DNA from: Agrobacterium sp. a22-2
GTDB lineage: Bacteria; Pseudomonadota; Alphaproteobacteria; Rhizobiales; Rhizobiaceae
Length of the DNA stretch: 64,000 nt
NCBI RefSeq assembly: GCF_012276985.1
Contig: NZ_JAAXMM010000006.1
Location: 186,001-250,000, forward strand
Direction: 5' to 3'
Below the pieces are notes generated by a model. The model had not been told where the DNA came from, did no database searches, and was given only the letters and a program-made list of their open reading frames with translations. A program made the translations under genes and the position numbers. Shown in pieces: positions 8,820-20,541 of the stretch (position 1 is the first letter of the stretch; each line of letters begins with the position of its first letter).

Positions 8820-9755
8820 TCAGGCGCGCGGATGGGCGCGCTCGTAGACTTCGAGAAGGCGTACTGAGTCGACGCCGGTATAGACCTGCGTGGTCGACAG
8901 GCTGGCATGGCCGAGCAATTCCTGAATGGTGCGCAGGTCGCCGCCGCCGCTCAACAGGTGCGTGGCGAAGGAATGCCGCAGCGCGTGCGGCGTGGCAGTT
9001 TCCGGCAGGCCGAGGGCCGAGCGCAACCGCTGCATTTCGCGCTGGATGATGGCCGGTTGCAGTTTGCCGCCGCGCGCGCCGCGAAACAGCGGTTCCTTTG
9101 CCTCCAGATGGTAAGGGCAGAGTTTCCGATAGGCGGCCACCGCCTCCGTCACGGCGGGCAGAAGCGGGACAAGGCGTGTCTTGCCGCCCTTGCCGGTGAT
9201 GCGCAGGGATGTCGGGTCGGTGCTGAAGGCTGAGGGTGTCAGATCCAGGGCCTCCGAGATGCGCAGGCCGCAACCGTAGAGCAGGGTGAGCACGGCGGCG
9301 TCGCGGGCTGCGATCCAGGGCTCTTCGTTCATCTGTGCGTCAGCACTGACGACGGTGAGCGCCTGCTTGCCGCTCAAGGGTTTGGGCAGGGACTTCGGCT
9401 GGCGCGGCGAGCGGATGGCACCGGCGCCGGCAGCATTGACCATGCCCTTCTTTTCCAGATAGCGCAGAAACGACCGCAGGCCGGCCAGATGCCGGGCCAG
9501 CGAGCGCGGGCCGGATCCCTCCCGGCGGCGGGCGGCCAGAAAGGCGCGCAGGTCTGTCGGGCGCAGCGTGCCGATGTCCTTGACTTTCGCCGGGCCGCCG
9601 AGATGGCCGGTGATGAAGGCGAGAAACTGGCGGGTATCGCGCTCGTAAGCCTCGACGGTGTTGCCGGACAGGCGCCGCTCCGCAGATAGGGTCTCCAGCC
9701 ATTTCAGGCGCTCCGCGAGCAGATCGGGCGCCGCAATCGTCAGCAATTCGGCCAC
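8820..9755 (-). CDS. xerC: Tyrosine recombinase XerC
   Basis: This is a 311-residue tyrosine recombinase with the N-terminal core-binding domain (AYERDTRQFLAFI) and a catalytic domain. The catalytic residues are visible: Arg in YGCGLRISEAL, the HALRHSFATHLL His/Arg pair, the LLGHASLSTTQVYT histidine, and the Tyr nucleophile within that last motif. With XerD, encoded at 59-60 kb, it resolves chromosome dimers at dif. Translation starts at a GTG preceded by AAAGGGAAAG. It heads a minus-strand group with the two TraB/GumN genes. The chromosomal housekeeping context favours XerC over an integrase. Confidence 0.93.
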   Translation of the reverse strand: MAELLTIAAPDLLAERLKWLETLSAERRLSGNTVEAYERDTRQFLAFITGHLGGPAKVKDIGTLRPTDLRAFLAARRREGSGPRSLARHLAGLRSFLRYLEKKGMVNAAGAGAIRSPRQPKSLPKPLSGKQALTVVSADAQMNEEPWIAARDAAVLTLLYGCGLRISEALDLTPSAFSTDPTSLRITGKGGKTRLVPLLPAVTEAVAAYRKLCPYHLEAKEPLFRGARGGKLQPAIIQREMQRLRSALGLPETATPHALRHSFATHLLSGGGDLRTIQELLGHASLSTTQVYTGVDSVRLLEVYERAHPRA

Positions 9756-9894
9756 GGGGCTTTCCCTTTACATTGATTGCCTGCTATTTCACCATGCTCG
9801 ATAGCGGTTAGAGAAAAGCTAACATGGGTTGCCGTGTCATGCTTCGATCACAAAAGGCTGCGATAGAGAGTGACCGAGGCATTCGGGGTTATAC

Positions 9895-10794
9895 ATGGCA
9901 CGCCGCGATTCGATGACAATGTTCGGGCAGTTTGCCGAGGCGGTGGCCCTGGTGTCTCAAGGACAGCCTGGCCATATCGTCGATACGCTGATTGCCGAGC
10001 GCGGCCAGAAGATCGTCTATCATCCGCTCTGGCCGGTGATGCGGCCGTTCCTCTACACGCTGCTGCGCTACGGAAAGGCGATCGAATTCGCCGATGACGT
10101 GGCCAACATGCCGGGGTTCCAGGTCTTTGAATATCTGAGCAATATCCTCCGGCTCGAAATCAATGTGCGTGGTGGCGAACGCATTCCGGCCAAAGGCGGC
10201 TTCATCCTGGTCAGCAACCACCCGACCGGCATTGCCGACGGCGTGGCGGTGTTCGACCTGCTGAAAACGCGACGGCCGGATATGACGTTCTTTGCCAATC
10301 GCGATGCGGTGCGGGTCAATCCGCGGCTTGTCGAGATCGTCATTCCCGTCGAGTGGCGCGACGAGCACAAGAGCAAGCTGAAGGCGCGCGAGACCCTGAA
10401 GCTGACCAATCGCGCCGTCGAAGAGCAGAAGGCGACGATCCTGTTTCCCTCCGGCCGCATCGCCTATTGGGCAAACGGTAAGCTCAACGAGCGCCCCTGG
10501 AAGACGTCGGCGGTCGGGCTGGCCAAGAAATACGGCCTGCCGATCCTGCCCGTGCATATGGCGGCGCGCAATTCCGGCCTGTTCTACTGGTTTGCCAAAT
10601 GGTCGACCGAACTGCGCGACATGACGGTGTTCTACGAGTTGCTGAACAAGAAGGGCAACCTGTTCGATTTTACCATCGGCAATCTCATTCCGCCGGAGCA
10701 GCTGGACGGCGACGTGACTGAGATCACAGCGGCACTCGAACAGCATACCGTGCATGCCCTTGCCTCCAACAGCAATGCGATCTTTACGCGCTAG
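9895..10794 (+). CDS. Lysophospholipid acyltransferase family protein (PlsC-like)
   Basis: This is a 299-residue acyltransferase. The core runs from about residue 90 to 240 with SNHPTGIADG (catalytic His and Asp), then FANRDAVRVNPRL, then the substrate-binding ILFPSGRIAYW. In the usual PlsC motif His and Asp are separated by four residues; here there are five, as in the NHPxGxxDG group of haemolysin-like acyltransferases. It probably acylates a lysophospholipid or related acceptor at the inner membrane; it could contribute to ornithine-lipid or phospholipid synthesis, but the acceptor is not determined. It is divergent from xerC across 139 bases and lies 116 bases before priA. Confidence 0.85.
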   Translation: MARRDSMTMFGQFAEAVALVSQGQPGHIVDTLIAERGQKIVYHPLWPVMRPFLYTLLRYGKAIEFADDVANMPGFQVFEYLSNILRLEINVRGGERIPAKGGFILVSNHPTGIADGVAVFDLLKTRRPDMTFFANRDAVRVNPRLVEIVIPVEWRDEHKSKLKARETLKLTNRAVEEQKATILFPSGRIAYWANGKLNERPWKTSAVGLAKKYGLPILPVHMAARNSGLFYWFAKWSTELRDMTVFYELLNKKGNLFDFTIGNLIPPEQLDGDVTEITAALEQHTVHALASNSNAIFTR

Positions 10795-10910
10795 TCGGCA
10801 ACGGTTCTGCAGATCTCGGCTGACCCTTCGGGCCTTCGGCGCGGTTTGGGACAGGGGGAAAGCGTTTTGCTGTTTCCTTTCACGGCTGCGGCGGGCAAGT
10901 TGCACAGCCC

Positions 10911-13112
10911 ATGAAAGACGATTCGCTCCAGCTGTTTGAAACGCCTGCGCCCCGCACCGTGCCGGTCCTTGTGCCGATGCCGGCGGCCGTGCCTTATAGC
11001 TATGCCGTGCCCGAGGGCATGGCAGTCGAGCCGGGCTCGATCGTCCAGGTGCCGCTCGGGCCGCGCAAAGTGATCGGCGTCGTCTGGGACGGGCCGGATG
11101 CCGGGCCGGTCAATGCCGCCAAGCTGCGGCCGCTGGAAAAAGTCTTCGATTGCCCGCCGCTCGACAAGAACATGCGCATGTTTCTGGAGTGGGTGGCCAC
11201 CTATACGCTGTCGCCGCCGGGACTGGTGGCGCGCATGGCGCTGCGCGCGCCGGCAGCGTTCGATCCGGAACCGATGATCGAAGGACTGCGGTTTACCGGC
11301 ATGGAGCCGGAGCGCATCACGCCGGCGCGTCGCAAGGTACTCGACATGGCCCGTGACGGGTTGTCCTGGTCGCGCTCCGGTCTTGCCCATGCAGCGGGCG
11401 TTTCGCTCAGCGTTGTTGATGGGCTGGCCGGGCAGGGCGCCTTCGAGACGATTTTCCTGCCGCCGCCGCCGATCGTCGCCAGGCCCGATCCGGATTTCGG
11501 CGGCCAGCCGCTGGAGGGGCCGCAGCGCGAGGCGGCGGATGCCATTGTCGAGGGCATGAAGACCGGGGGATTTTCGGTCGATCTGATCGACGGGGTAACG
11601 GGATCGGGCAAGACCGAAATCTATTTCGAGGCGATTGCCGAGACGCTCCGCCAGGGGCGCCAGGTGCTGATCCTGATCCCGGAGATTGCCCTGACCGCGA
11701 GCTTTCTCGAACGGTTCCAGGACCGCTTCGGGGCAAAACCCGCCGAATGGCATTCGGAACTGGCAGCGCGGTCGCGGGAAAAGGTCTGGCGCCAGGTGAC
11801 GACCGGCGACGTGCGGGTGGTGGCCGGCGCGCGCTCTGCGCTGTTCCTGCCGTTCGAGGATCTCGGGCTGATCGTCGTCGATGAAGAACACGATCCGGCC
11901 TACAAGCAGGAAGACAGGGTGTTCTACAATGCCCGCGACATGGCGGTGGTGCGTGCCCGAATTGCCAATATTCCCGTTGTGCTGGTGTCCGCGACGCCTT
12001 CGGTCGAAAGCCAGGTCAATTGCCTGAGCGGTCGCTACAAGCGCATTCACCTGCCGACGCGCTATGCCGGTGCGGCACTTCCGGACTTGCATCTGATCGA
12101 CATGCGGCGCCATCCGCCGGATCGCGGCGGGTTCCTGTCGCCGCTGCTGCTGAAATCGGTCGGCAAGACGGTCGAGCGCGGCGAACAGGCGCTGTTGTTC
12201 CTGAACAGGCGCGGCTATGCGCCGCTGACCCTGTGCCGGGTCTGCGGCCATCGGTTCCAATGCCCGCAATGTTCGAGCTGGCTGGTCGAGCATCGGTTCC
12301 GCGGGCAGATCCAGTGCCATCAGTGCGGCTATGCCGAACCGACGCCGAACGCCTGTCCCGAATGCGGCACGCTCGATCATCTGGTGGCCTGCGGCCCCGG
12401 CGTCGAGCGCATTGCCGAAGAGGTGGAGAAGCATTTTCCCGATGCGCGGACGCTGGTTCTGTCATCCGATCTCGGCGGCGTGAAGCGGTTGCGGCTGGAG
12501 CTTGAGGCGATCGCAAACGGCGAGGCCGATATCATCATCGGCACGCAGTTGGTCGCCAAGGGGCATAATTTCCCGCTGATGACGCTGGTCGGCATCGTCG
12601 ATGCCGATATCGGTCTTGCCAATGGCGACCCGCGGGCCGCCGAGCGGACGTTCCAGTTGCTCTCGCAGGTGACAGGCCGCGCCGGACGAACCGGGCGCAA
12701 GAGCCATGGCCTGCTGCAGACCTTCCAGCCGCAGCATCCGGTGATGCAGGCACTGGTGTCCGGCGATGCCGGTGCCTTCTATGAGCGCGAGATCGCCGAG
12801 CGGGAGCGGGCCGGCCTGCCGCCGTTCGGACGGCTGGTGTCGATCATCGTGTCCGCCGACAACCGGGCCGATGCCGAAACCCATGCCCGGCAGCTGCGCA
12901 ATGCCGCCCCGCAATCGCCGGGCATTGCCCTGCTCGGACCGGCGGAGGCGCCGCTGGCGCTGATCCGCGGCCGCCATCGCTTCCGGCTGTTGGTGCACGG
13001 GCGGCGCAGCAGCGACATGCAGGCCTTTATCAAGGACATGCTGGCCAATGGGCCGAAGGAACGCCGCTCCATCCATGTCCAGGTGGATGTGGATCCGCAG
13101 AGCTTTCTCTGA
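10911..13112 (+). CDS. priA: Primosomal protein N' (PriA), 3'-5' helicase
   Basis: This 733-residue protein has all PriA parts: the N-terminal 3'-DNA-binding domain, helicase Walker A GVTGSGKTEIYF, Walker B VVDEEHDPAYKQE, motif III VSATPS, a zinc-binding insert with four Cys pairs (CRVC, CPQC, CHQC, CPEC), and the helicase C-terminal motifs GTQLVAKGHNFP and VTGRAGRTGR. It restarts stalled replication forks by loading the replisome. ATG at 10911. The gene is monocistronic or co-transcribed with the small membrane protein 111 bases downstream. Confidence 0.97.
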   Translation: MKDDSLQLFETPAPRTVPVLVPMPAAVPYSYAVPEGMAVEPGSIVQVPLGPRKVIGVVWDGPDAGPVNAAKLRPLEKVFDCPPLDKNMRMFLEWVATYTLSPPGLVARMALRAPAAFDPEPMIEGLRFTGMEPERITPARRKVLDMARDGLSWSRSGLAHAAGVSLSVVDGLAGQGAFETIFLPPPPIVARPDPDFGGQPLEGPQREAADAIVEGMKTGGFSVDLIDGVTGSGKTEIYFEAIAETLRQGRQVLILIPEIALTASFLERFQDRFGAKPAEWHSELAARSREKVWRQVTTGDVRVVAGARSALFLPFEDLGLIVVDEEHDPAYKQEDRVFYNARDMAVVRARIANIPVVLVSATPSVESQVNCLSGRYKRIHLPTRYAGAALPDLHLIDMRRHPPDRGGFLSPLLLKSVGKTVERGEQALLFLNRRGYAPLTLCRVCGHRFQCPQCSSWLVEHRFRGQIQCHQCGYAEPTPNACPECGTLDHLVACGPGVERIAEEVEKHFPDARTLVLSSDLGGVKRLRLELEAIANGEADIIIGTQLVAKGHNFPLMTLVGIVDADIGLANGDPRAAERTFQLLSQVTGRAGRTGRKSHGLLQTFQPQHPVMQALVSGDAGAFYEREIAERERAGLPPFGRLVSIIVSADNRADAETHARQLRNAAPQSPGIALLGPAEAPLALIRGRHRFRLLVHGRRSSDMQAFIKDMLANGPKERRSIHVQVDVDPQSFL

Positions 13113-13223
13113 TTTTCAGGAGAGACAGGTTCTGCCGTGATGAAAAGCGGCGGGGGCGGATTCCGCTCAGCCTGCGCCTGTGCCATAAACGGCCAAACGA
13201 TTCCGGCAGAGCAGGGGACCACG

Positions 13224-13607
13224 ATGGAGTTCTATTTTCCAACTGAAACAGGTGAGCAGATGGCTTTCCTGTCGGCCGCCATCATTGCCGTCCTTGGCCT
13301 GTGCGTGATGTTCGCGCCGGGGATAGCGCTGCGTGTATTTGGCCTGCAAGCCCGGGAAGGCCGGTTCGAGGGATATGCCGAAACACGATCGGCTGGAGCC
13401 TTCTATGCAGCGTCGGCGCTGTCTCCGATCCTCCTTGCGCAGAACCTGATGTATCTGGCGCTTGGTGCCGCGGTGGCGCTGGCGGCCTTTGCGCGAATCC
13501 TGTCGATCATGTCGGATCAAGGCGGTAGTTTGCGTAATATTCTATTTCTGGTTGTGCAGATTGCCCTGGCGGCTTTCCCCCTGGCTTACGGCCTGGCGCT
13601 CATTTGA
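13224..13607 (+). CDS. Small membrane protein, DUF4345-like
   Basis: This is a 127-residue protein with about four hydrophobic helices. The pattern LRVFGLQAREGRFEGYAETRSAGAFYAA, with an Arg in the second helix, resembles DUF4345 proteins; the assignment is by pattern only. The ATG at 13224 is chosen because AGGGGA sits at 13213-13218; the open frame extends upstream to 13137 but that part is Gly/Cys-rich without a ribosome site. No function can be assigned. Confidence 0.65.
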   Translation: MEFYFPTETGEQMAFLSAAIIAVLGLCVMFAPGIALRVFGLQAREGRFEGYAETRSAGAFYAASALSPILLAQNLMYLALGAAVALAAFARILSIMSDQGGSLRNILFLVVQIALAAFPLAYGLALI

Positions 13608-13690
13608 CCGGTCCACGGTGTTGCGCGGACGATAATCCGGCAATTTGCCGCAGATATTCAGAAAATTGCCGAAGGCGCCTTGTGCTAAAG

Positions 13691-13709
13691 GCGTAATCCG
13701 TTATTACGC
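13691..13709. promoter_or_regulatory. Inverted repeat upstream of the atp operon
   Basis: A perfect 7-bp inverted repeat (GCGTAAT / ATTACGC) with a five-base loop lies 165 bases upstream of atpH within a 266-base gap. The gap contains no gene. The repeat could be an operator or part of the promoter region; there is no T run, so it is not a terminator. Confidence 0.4.
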
Positions 13710-13873
13710 GTGTTGCGAGTCCTGACTTCCTATGCTAGACGGACCGCGAAATTCGGAAAACGCAAGGCTAGTTGGCTTGTGTTTCTGGGGGAAAACGTAA
13801 CGATTTCAAGTTGGTAATTTCGGCGTTCGCCGAGGGCCATCAGCTTAAGTCAAAATCAGGGAAATTTTTGCCC

Positions 13874-14434
13874 GTGGCAGACACATCCCAGCTCATTTCC
13901 GGTGTGGCCGAGCGCTATGCGTCGTCGCTCTTCGAGCTTGCGCTCGAAGCGGGGAGCATTGACGCCGTCGGTGCCGATCTTGCGCGCTTCCAGGCCATGG
14001 TCGATGAAAGCGCCGATCTCAAGCGCCTGCTTTCGAGCCCGGTGTTTTCGTCTGAAGACCAGGAAAAGGCCATCGTCGCGCTTTGCCAGAAGGCGGGCAT
14101 CGGCGGACTGGTTGGCAACTTCCTCAAGGTCGTGGCCGGCAATCGCCGCCTTTTCGCCGTTACTGGAATGATCGCTGCATTCCACCAGATCGCTGCGCGC
14201 GAGCGCGGTGAGATTACTGCCGAAGTAACTTCGGCTCATGCGCTTGACGCAGCGCAGGAAAACGAACTGAAAGCGGCGCTGAAGAGCGTTACCGGCAAGG
14301 ACGTGACGGTTAACGTCTCGCTCGACCCCTCCCTTCTGGGCGGTCTGATCGTCAAGGTCGGATCCCGCCAGATCGATACGTCTCTTCGCACCAAACTTTC
14401 CACCCTTAAGCTTGCACTGAAAGAGGTTGGCTGA
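13874..14434 (+). CDS. atpH: F1F0 ATP synthase subunit delta
   Basis: This is the 186-residue delta (OSCP-type) subunit that links F1 to the peripheral stalk. Conserved features are [17 protein letters not shown] at the N terminus and the C-terminal [26 protein letters not shown]. The GTG at 13874 is the start that matches family length; the open frame upstream is not coding. CAGGGA lies about 11 bases before it. It is the first gene of atpHAGDC, and the stop overlaps the atpA start. F0 genes are absent from the window, as expected in alphaproteobacteria, where F0 forms a separate operon. Confidence 0.96.
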   Translation: MADTSQLISGVAERYASSLFELALEAGSIDAVGADLARFQAMVDESADLKRLLSSPVFSSEDQEKAIVALCQKAGIGGLVGNFLKVVAGNRRLFAVTGMIAAFHQIAARERGEITAEVTSAHALDAAQENELKAALKSVTGKDVTVNVSLDPSLLGGLIVKVGSRQIDTSLRTKLSTLKLALKEVG

Positions 14435-15963
14435 TGGATATCCGCGCCGCGGAAATTTCCGCAATTCTAAAAGATCAAATCAAAAACTTTGGCCAGGAAG
14501 CCGAGGTTTCCGAAGTCGGCCAGGTGCTCTCCGTCGGTGACGGTATTGCTCGCGTTTACGGTCTGGACAACGTTCAGGCCGGTGAAATGGTCGAGTTCCC
14601 GGGCGGCATCCGCGGCATGGCCCTGAACCTGGAAGCCGACAATGTCGGCGTCGTTATCTTCGGTTCGGACCGCGCCATCAAGGAAGGCGACACCGTCAAG
14701 CGGACCGGCGCCATCGTTGACGTCCCGGTTGGTCCGGAGCTGCTTGGCCGCGTCGTCGACGCGCTGGGCAACCCGATCGACGGCAAGGGCCCGATCAATG
14801 CGACCCGCCGTTCGCGCGTCGACGTCAAGGCTCCGGGCATCATCCCGCGCAAATCGGTGCATGAGCCGATGTCGACCGGCCTCAAGGCCATCGACGCTCT
14901 GATCCCGGTGGGCCGCGGCCAGCGCGAGCTGGTCATCGGCGACCGCCAGACCGGCAAGACCGCCATCATCCTCGATACGATCCTCAACCAGAAGGCCATT
15001 CACGACAATGGTCCGGACTCGGAAAAGCTGTATTGCGTTTACGTCGCAATCGGCCAGAAGCGTTCGACGGTTGCTCAGTTCGTCAAGGTTCTCGAAGAGC
15101 GTGGCGCTCTGAAGTACTCGATCATTGTTGCCGCGACCGCTTCCGACCCGGCGCCGATGCAGTATCTCGCACCGTTTGCTGGCGCTGCCATGGGTGAGTA
15201 TTTCCGTGACAACGGCATGCATGCCCTGATCGGCTACGACGACTTGTCCAAGCAGGCCGTTGCCTATCGCCAGATGTCGCTGCTGCTGCGCCGCCCGCCG
15301 GGCCGCGAAGCCTATCCGGGCGACGTCTTCTACCTGCATTCCCGCCTTCTCGAGCGCGCTGCAAAGCTGTCCGACGAAAAGGGTGCCGGCTCGCTGACCG
15401 CTCTGCCGGTCATCGAAACCCAGGGCAACGACGTTTCGGCCTTCATTCCGACCAACGTGATCTCGATCACCGACGGCCAGATCTTCCTTGAAACCGACCT
15501 GTTCTACCAGGGTATCCGTCCGGCCGTGAACGTCGGTCTGTCGGTTTCCCGCGTTGGTTCGGCCGCGCAGATCAAGGCGATGAAGCAGGTTGCCGGCTCG
15601 ATCAAGGGTGAACTCGCCCAGTATCGCGAAATGGCCGCCTTCGCTCAGTTCGGTTCGGACCTTGACGCTGCAACGCAGCGCCTGCTGAACCGCGGTGCAC
15701 GCCTGACCGAACTTCTGAAGCAGCCGCAGTTCTCGCCGCTGAAGACGGAAGAACAGGTTGCCGTGATCTTTGCCGGTGTGAACGGTTACCTCGACAAGAT
15801 CTCGGTTGCCCAGGTCGGCAAGTTCGAACAGGGCCTGCTTTCCTACCTCCGGTCGGAAGGCAAGGACATTCTCGAAGCGATCCGCACGGAGAAAGCCATC
15901 AGCGACGATATCAAGGGCAAGCTCAAGGCTGCCATCGATAGCTTCGCGAAGTCTTTCGCCTGA
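14434..15963 (+). CDS. atpA: F1F0 ATP synthase subunit alpha
   Basis: This 509-residue non-catalytic nucleotide-binding subunit has the P-loop [14 protein letters not shown], the conserved [14 protein letters not shown] and the arginine-finger region [19 protein letters not shown] segment (seen as [15 protein letters not shown]). Length and motifs are standard. Its ATG overlaps the atpH stop codon (TGATG), implying tight translational coupling and balanced stoichiometry. It forms the alpha3beta3 ring with AtpD on the cytoplasmic face of the membrane. Confidence 0.98.
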   Translation: MDIRAAEISAILKDQIKNFGQEAEVSEVGQVLSVGDGIARVYGLDNVQAGEMVEFPGGIRGMALNLEADNVGVVIFGSDRAIKEGDTVKRTGAIVDVPVGPELLGRVVDALGNPIDGKGPINATRRSRVDVKAPGIIPRKSVHEPMSTGLKAIDALIPVGRGQRELVIGDRQTGKTAIILDTILNQKAIHDNGPDSEKLYCVYVAIGQKRSTVAQFVKVLEERGALKYSIIVAATASDPAPMQYLAPFAGAAMGEYFRDNGMHALIGYDDLSKQAVAYRQMSLLLRRPPGREAYPGDVFYLHSRLLERAAKLSDEKGAGSLTALPVIETQGNDVSAFIPTNVISITDGQIFLETDLFYQGIRPAVNVGLSVSRVGSAAQIKAMKQVAGSIKGELAQYREMAAFAQFGSDLDAATQRLLNRGARLTELLKQPQFSPLKTEEQVAVIFAGVNGYLDKISVAQVGKFEQGLLSYLRSEGKDILEAIRTEKAISDDIKGKLKAAIDSFAKSFA

Positions 15964-15992
15964 TTGGGTCTTGAGCCAAGGACTGTAAACGG

Positions 15993-16877
15993 ATGCCTTC
16001 ACTAAAGGATCTGAAAAATCGGATTGCCTCCGTCAAGGCGACGCAGAAGATCACCAAGGCGATGAAGATGGTCGCCGCGGCGAAACTGCGCCGCGCGCAG
16101 GAGGCTGCCGAGGCAGCCCGGCCCTATTCGCAGCGCATGGGCGCCGTCCTTGCCAACATCGCCCAGGCGGTTGGTGGTGACGACGACGCTCCGCGTCTGA
16201 TGACGGGGACCGGCAAGGACGACGTGCATCTGCTGATCGTCTGCACGGCCGAACGCGGCCTTTGCGGCGGTTTCAATAGCCAGATTTCGCGCTTCGCCCG
16301 CGATCATGCCCGCAAGCTTCTGGCCGAAGGCAAGACCGTCAAGTTCTTCTGCGTCGGCAAGAAGGGCTTCGACAGCCTGCGGCGCGAATTCGCGTCGATG
16401 ATCGTCGAGCGGACTGACCTGCGGGAAGTCAAGCGCGTCGGTTTTGAAAATGCCGATGCAATCGGCCGCAAGATCATCACGATGTTCGAACGCGGCGAAT
16501 TCGATGTAGCAACGCTGTTCTACTCGGAATTCAAGTCGGTCATTTCGCAGGTTCCGACCGCTCTGCAACTGGTTCCGGCCGCTGTCGACATGTCGGCTGC
16601 AGCCTCAGCAGGTACAGCATCGGCGGTCTACGAATATGAGCCCGATGCCGGCGCGATCCTGAGCGATCTGATCCCGCGCAACATCTCCGTTCAGGTTTTC
16701 CGGGCGCTCCTTGAGAACGTCGCCGGCGAAATGGGCGCGAAGATGAGCGCGATGGACAATGCGACGCGCAATGCCGGTGAGATGATCAACAAGTTGACGC
16801 TCTCCTACAACCGGCAGCGTCAGGCGCAGATCACCAAGGAACTCATTGAAATCATTTCGGGCGCCGAAGCGCTCTGA
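15993..16877 (+). CDS. atpG: F1F0 ATP synthase subunit gamma
   Basis: This is the 294-residue central stalk subunit. The N-terminal coiled coil ([30 protein letters not shown]), the ERGLCGGFN motif and the C-terminal helix with [15 protein letters not shown] and [16 protein letters not shown] are diagnostic. It rotates within the alpha3beta3 ring. It follows atpA by 29 bases and precedes atpD by 24. Confidence 0.98.
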   Translation: MPSLKDLKNRIASVKATQKITKAMKMVAAAKLRRAQEAAEAARPYSQRMGAVLANIAQAVGGDDDAPRLMTGTGKDDVHLLIVCTAERGLCGGFNSQISRFARDHARKLLAEGKTVKFFCVGKKGFDSLRREFASMIVERTDLREVKRVGFENADAIGRKIITMFERGEFDVATLFYSEFKSVISQVPTALQLVPAAVDMSAAASAGTASAVYEYEPDAGAILSDLIPRNISVQVFRALLENVAGEMGAKMSAMDNATRNAGEMINKLTLSYNRQRQAQITKELIEIISGAEAL

Positions 16878-18368
<1,491 letters not shown>

Positions 18369-18438
18369 TAACGGTTTGGCGGCGCGCGAATACGCTTCGC
18401 GCGCCCCTTTCCCGATGTATTGAGAGAAGTGAACCGTC

Positions 18439-18846
18439 ATGGCCGACAATTTCAATTTTGAACTGGTTTCGCCCGAGCGTCTTCTGCTTTCCGAACAGGT
18501 GAGCGAAGTGGTCATTCCGGCAACGGACGGCGAAATGACCGTGATGGCCCATCATGCGCCGACCATGACCACGATCAAGCCGGGTGTGGTGACGGTCAAG
18601 CTCGCTTCCGGTCAAACGAGCAAATACGTGGTGTTCGGCGGCTTTGCCGATATCGTCCCGACGGGCTGCACGCTTTTGGCCGAATCGGCAGTACCGATGA
18701 GCGAGATCAATCGCGAAACGCTGACGAAGCGGATCGATGCTGCGAAGGCCGAACTGGCCGGTGCGGACAATCACGAGCAGAAGAACCGCATCGAGCAATA
18801 CCTGTCGGAACTGACCCATCTGAACGGCATCGTCGTTCCCGCCTGA
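18439..18846 (+). CDS. atpC: F1F0 ATP synthase subunit epsilon
   Basis: This is the 135-residue epsilon subunit. It has the N-terminal beta-sandwich (FELVSPERLLLSEQVSEVV, ATDGEMTVMAHHAP) and a short C-terminal helical part. It is the last atp gene, closed by a strong hairpin terminator 28 bases downstream. Epsilon couples gamma to the c-ring and can inhibit ATP hydrolysis. Confidence 0.95.
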   Translation: MADNFNFELVSPERLLLSEQVSEVVIPATDGEMTVMAHHAPTMTTIKPGVVTVKLASGQTSKYVVFGGFADIVPTGCTLLAESAVPMSEINRETLTKRIDAAKAELAGADNHEQKNRIEQYLSELTHLNGIVVPA

Positions 18847-18873
18847 TCCGGCTTTTCCGTTCGAATGTTCCCC

Positions 18874-18900
18874 GAGAGCGGCCGCAAGGCCGCTTTCTTG
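18874..18900 (+). terminator. Rho-independent terminator of the atp operon
   Basis: A 10-bp stem (18874-18883 with 18888-18897, one G-T pair) closes a GCAA tetraloop, followed by a T-rich tract. It ends the atpHAGDC transcript. Confidence 0.85.
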
Positions 18901-18907
18901 CTTTTGA

Positions 18908-19996
<1,089 letters not shown>

Positions 19997-20127
19997 AACG
20001 CCGGAACTTTCCTTATTCCTGCATCGTTGCCGCGAAACGGGATGCCCCTGTGCCGGTAAGGGACTTTTCGTCTGCTGCGATATGAAATATAGTGTTTTGC
20101 GTATATCTGAGAACCGATTGGACCCCT

Positions 20128-20484
20128 ATGGCCCTTCCCCATCTGAATGTCGATATCACCCATGACCAGCTTGAGAGCTTCATGTCCAAAGCACGGGCGG
20201 CAAGCGAATTGCTGAAGGCGCTCTCGCACGAGAGCCGGCTGCTGATCCTGTGCATCCTCAGCCGCGGTGAAAAGACGGTTGGAGAGATCGAGGCTATCCT
20301 CAATCTGCAGCAGGCGGTGGTTTCGCAGCAGCTGGCGCGGTTGCGGATGGACGAGGTGGTCAAGACCCGGCGCGAAGGACGTCAAATCTATTACAGCATC
20401 GCCGATCCCGGTCTGACTGATCTGGTGTCGGTGCTTTACAGGATGTATTGCGAACCGGCCGCCGCCATGGCCGAAAGCCGTTAA
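20128..20484 (+). CDS. ArsR-family repressor, BigR/SqrR-like (persulfide-responsive type)
   Basis: This is a 118-residue winged-helix regulator. The recognition helix region reads LNLQQAVVSQQLARLRMDEVV, with the beta-wing RREGRQIYYSI. Cys42 (in LLILCILSRG) and Cys108 (in YRMYCEP) fall exactly at the two positions that form the redox switch in BigR and SqrR, which sense sulfane sulfur. The metal ligands of ArsR/SmtB sensors are not evident. The ATG at 20128 gives this numbering; another open start lies upstream. An AT-rich tract at 20079-20112 could be its operator. No sulfide-oxidation gene is adjacent, so the target is unknown. Confidence 0.85.
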   Translation: MALPHLNVDITHDQLESFMSKARAASELLKALSHESRLLILCILSRGEKTVGEIEAILNLQQAVVSQQLARLRMDEVVKTRREGRQIYYSIADPGLTDLVSVLYRMYCEPAAAMAESR

Positions 20485-20541
20485 GCCGACCGGATTGCGC
20501 GTGCCTCGCCACTGCTCTAGACCTATGGCAGAGGGGTGGCG

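Noticed and set aside
8820..9755. Phage or island integrase
   Set aside because: Size, motifs and chromosomal context fit XerC; there are no cargo genes.
14467..16002. 511-codon minus-strand frame across atpA
   Set aside because: It mirrors atpA codon structure in GC-rich DNA and has no recognisable domains.
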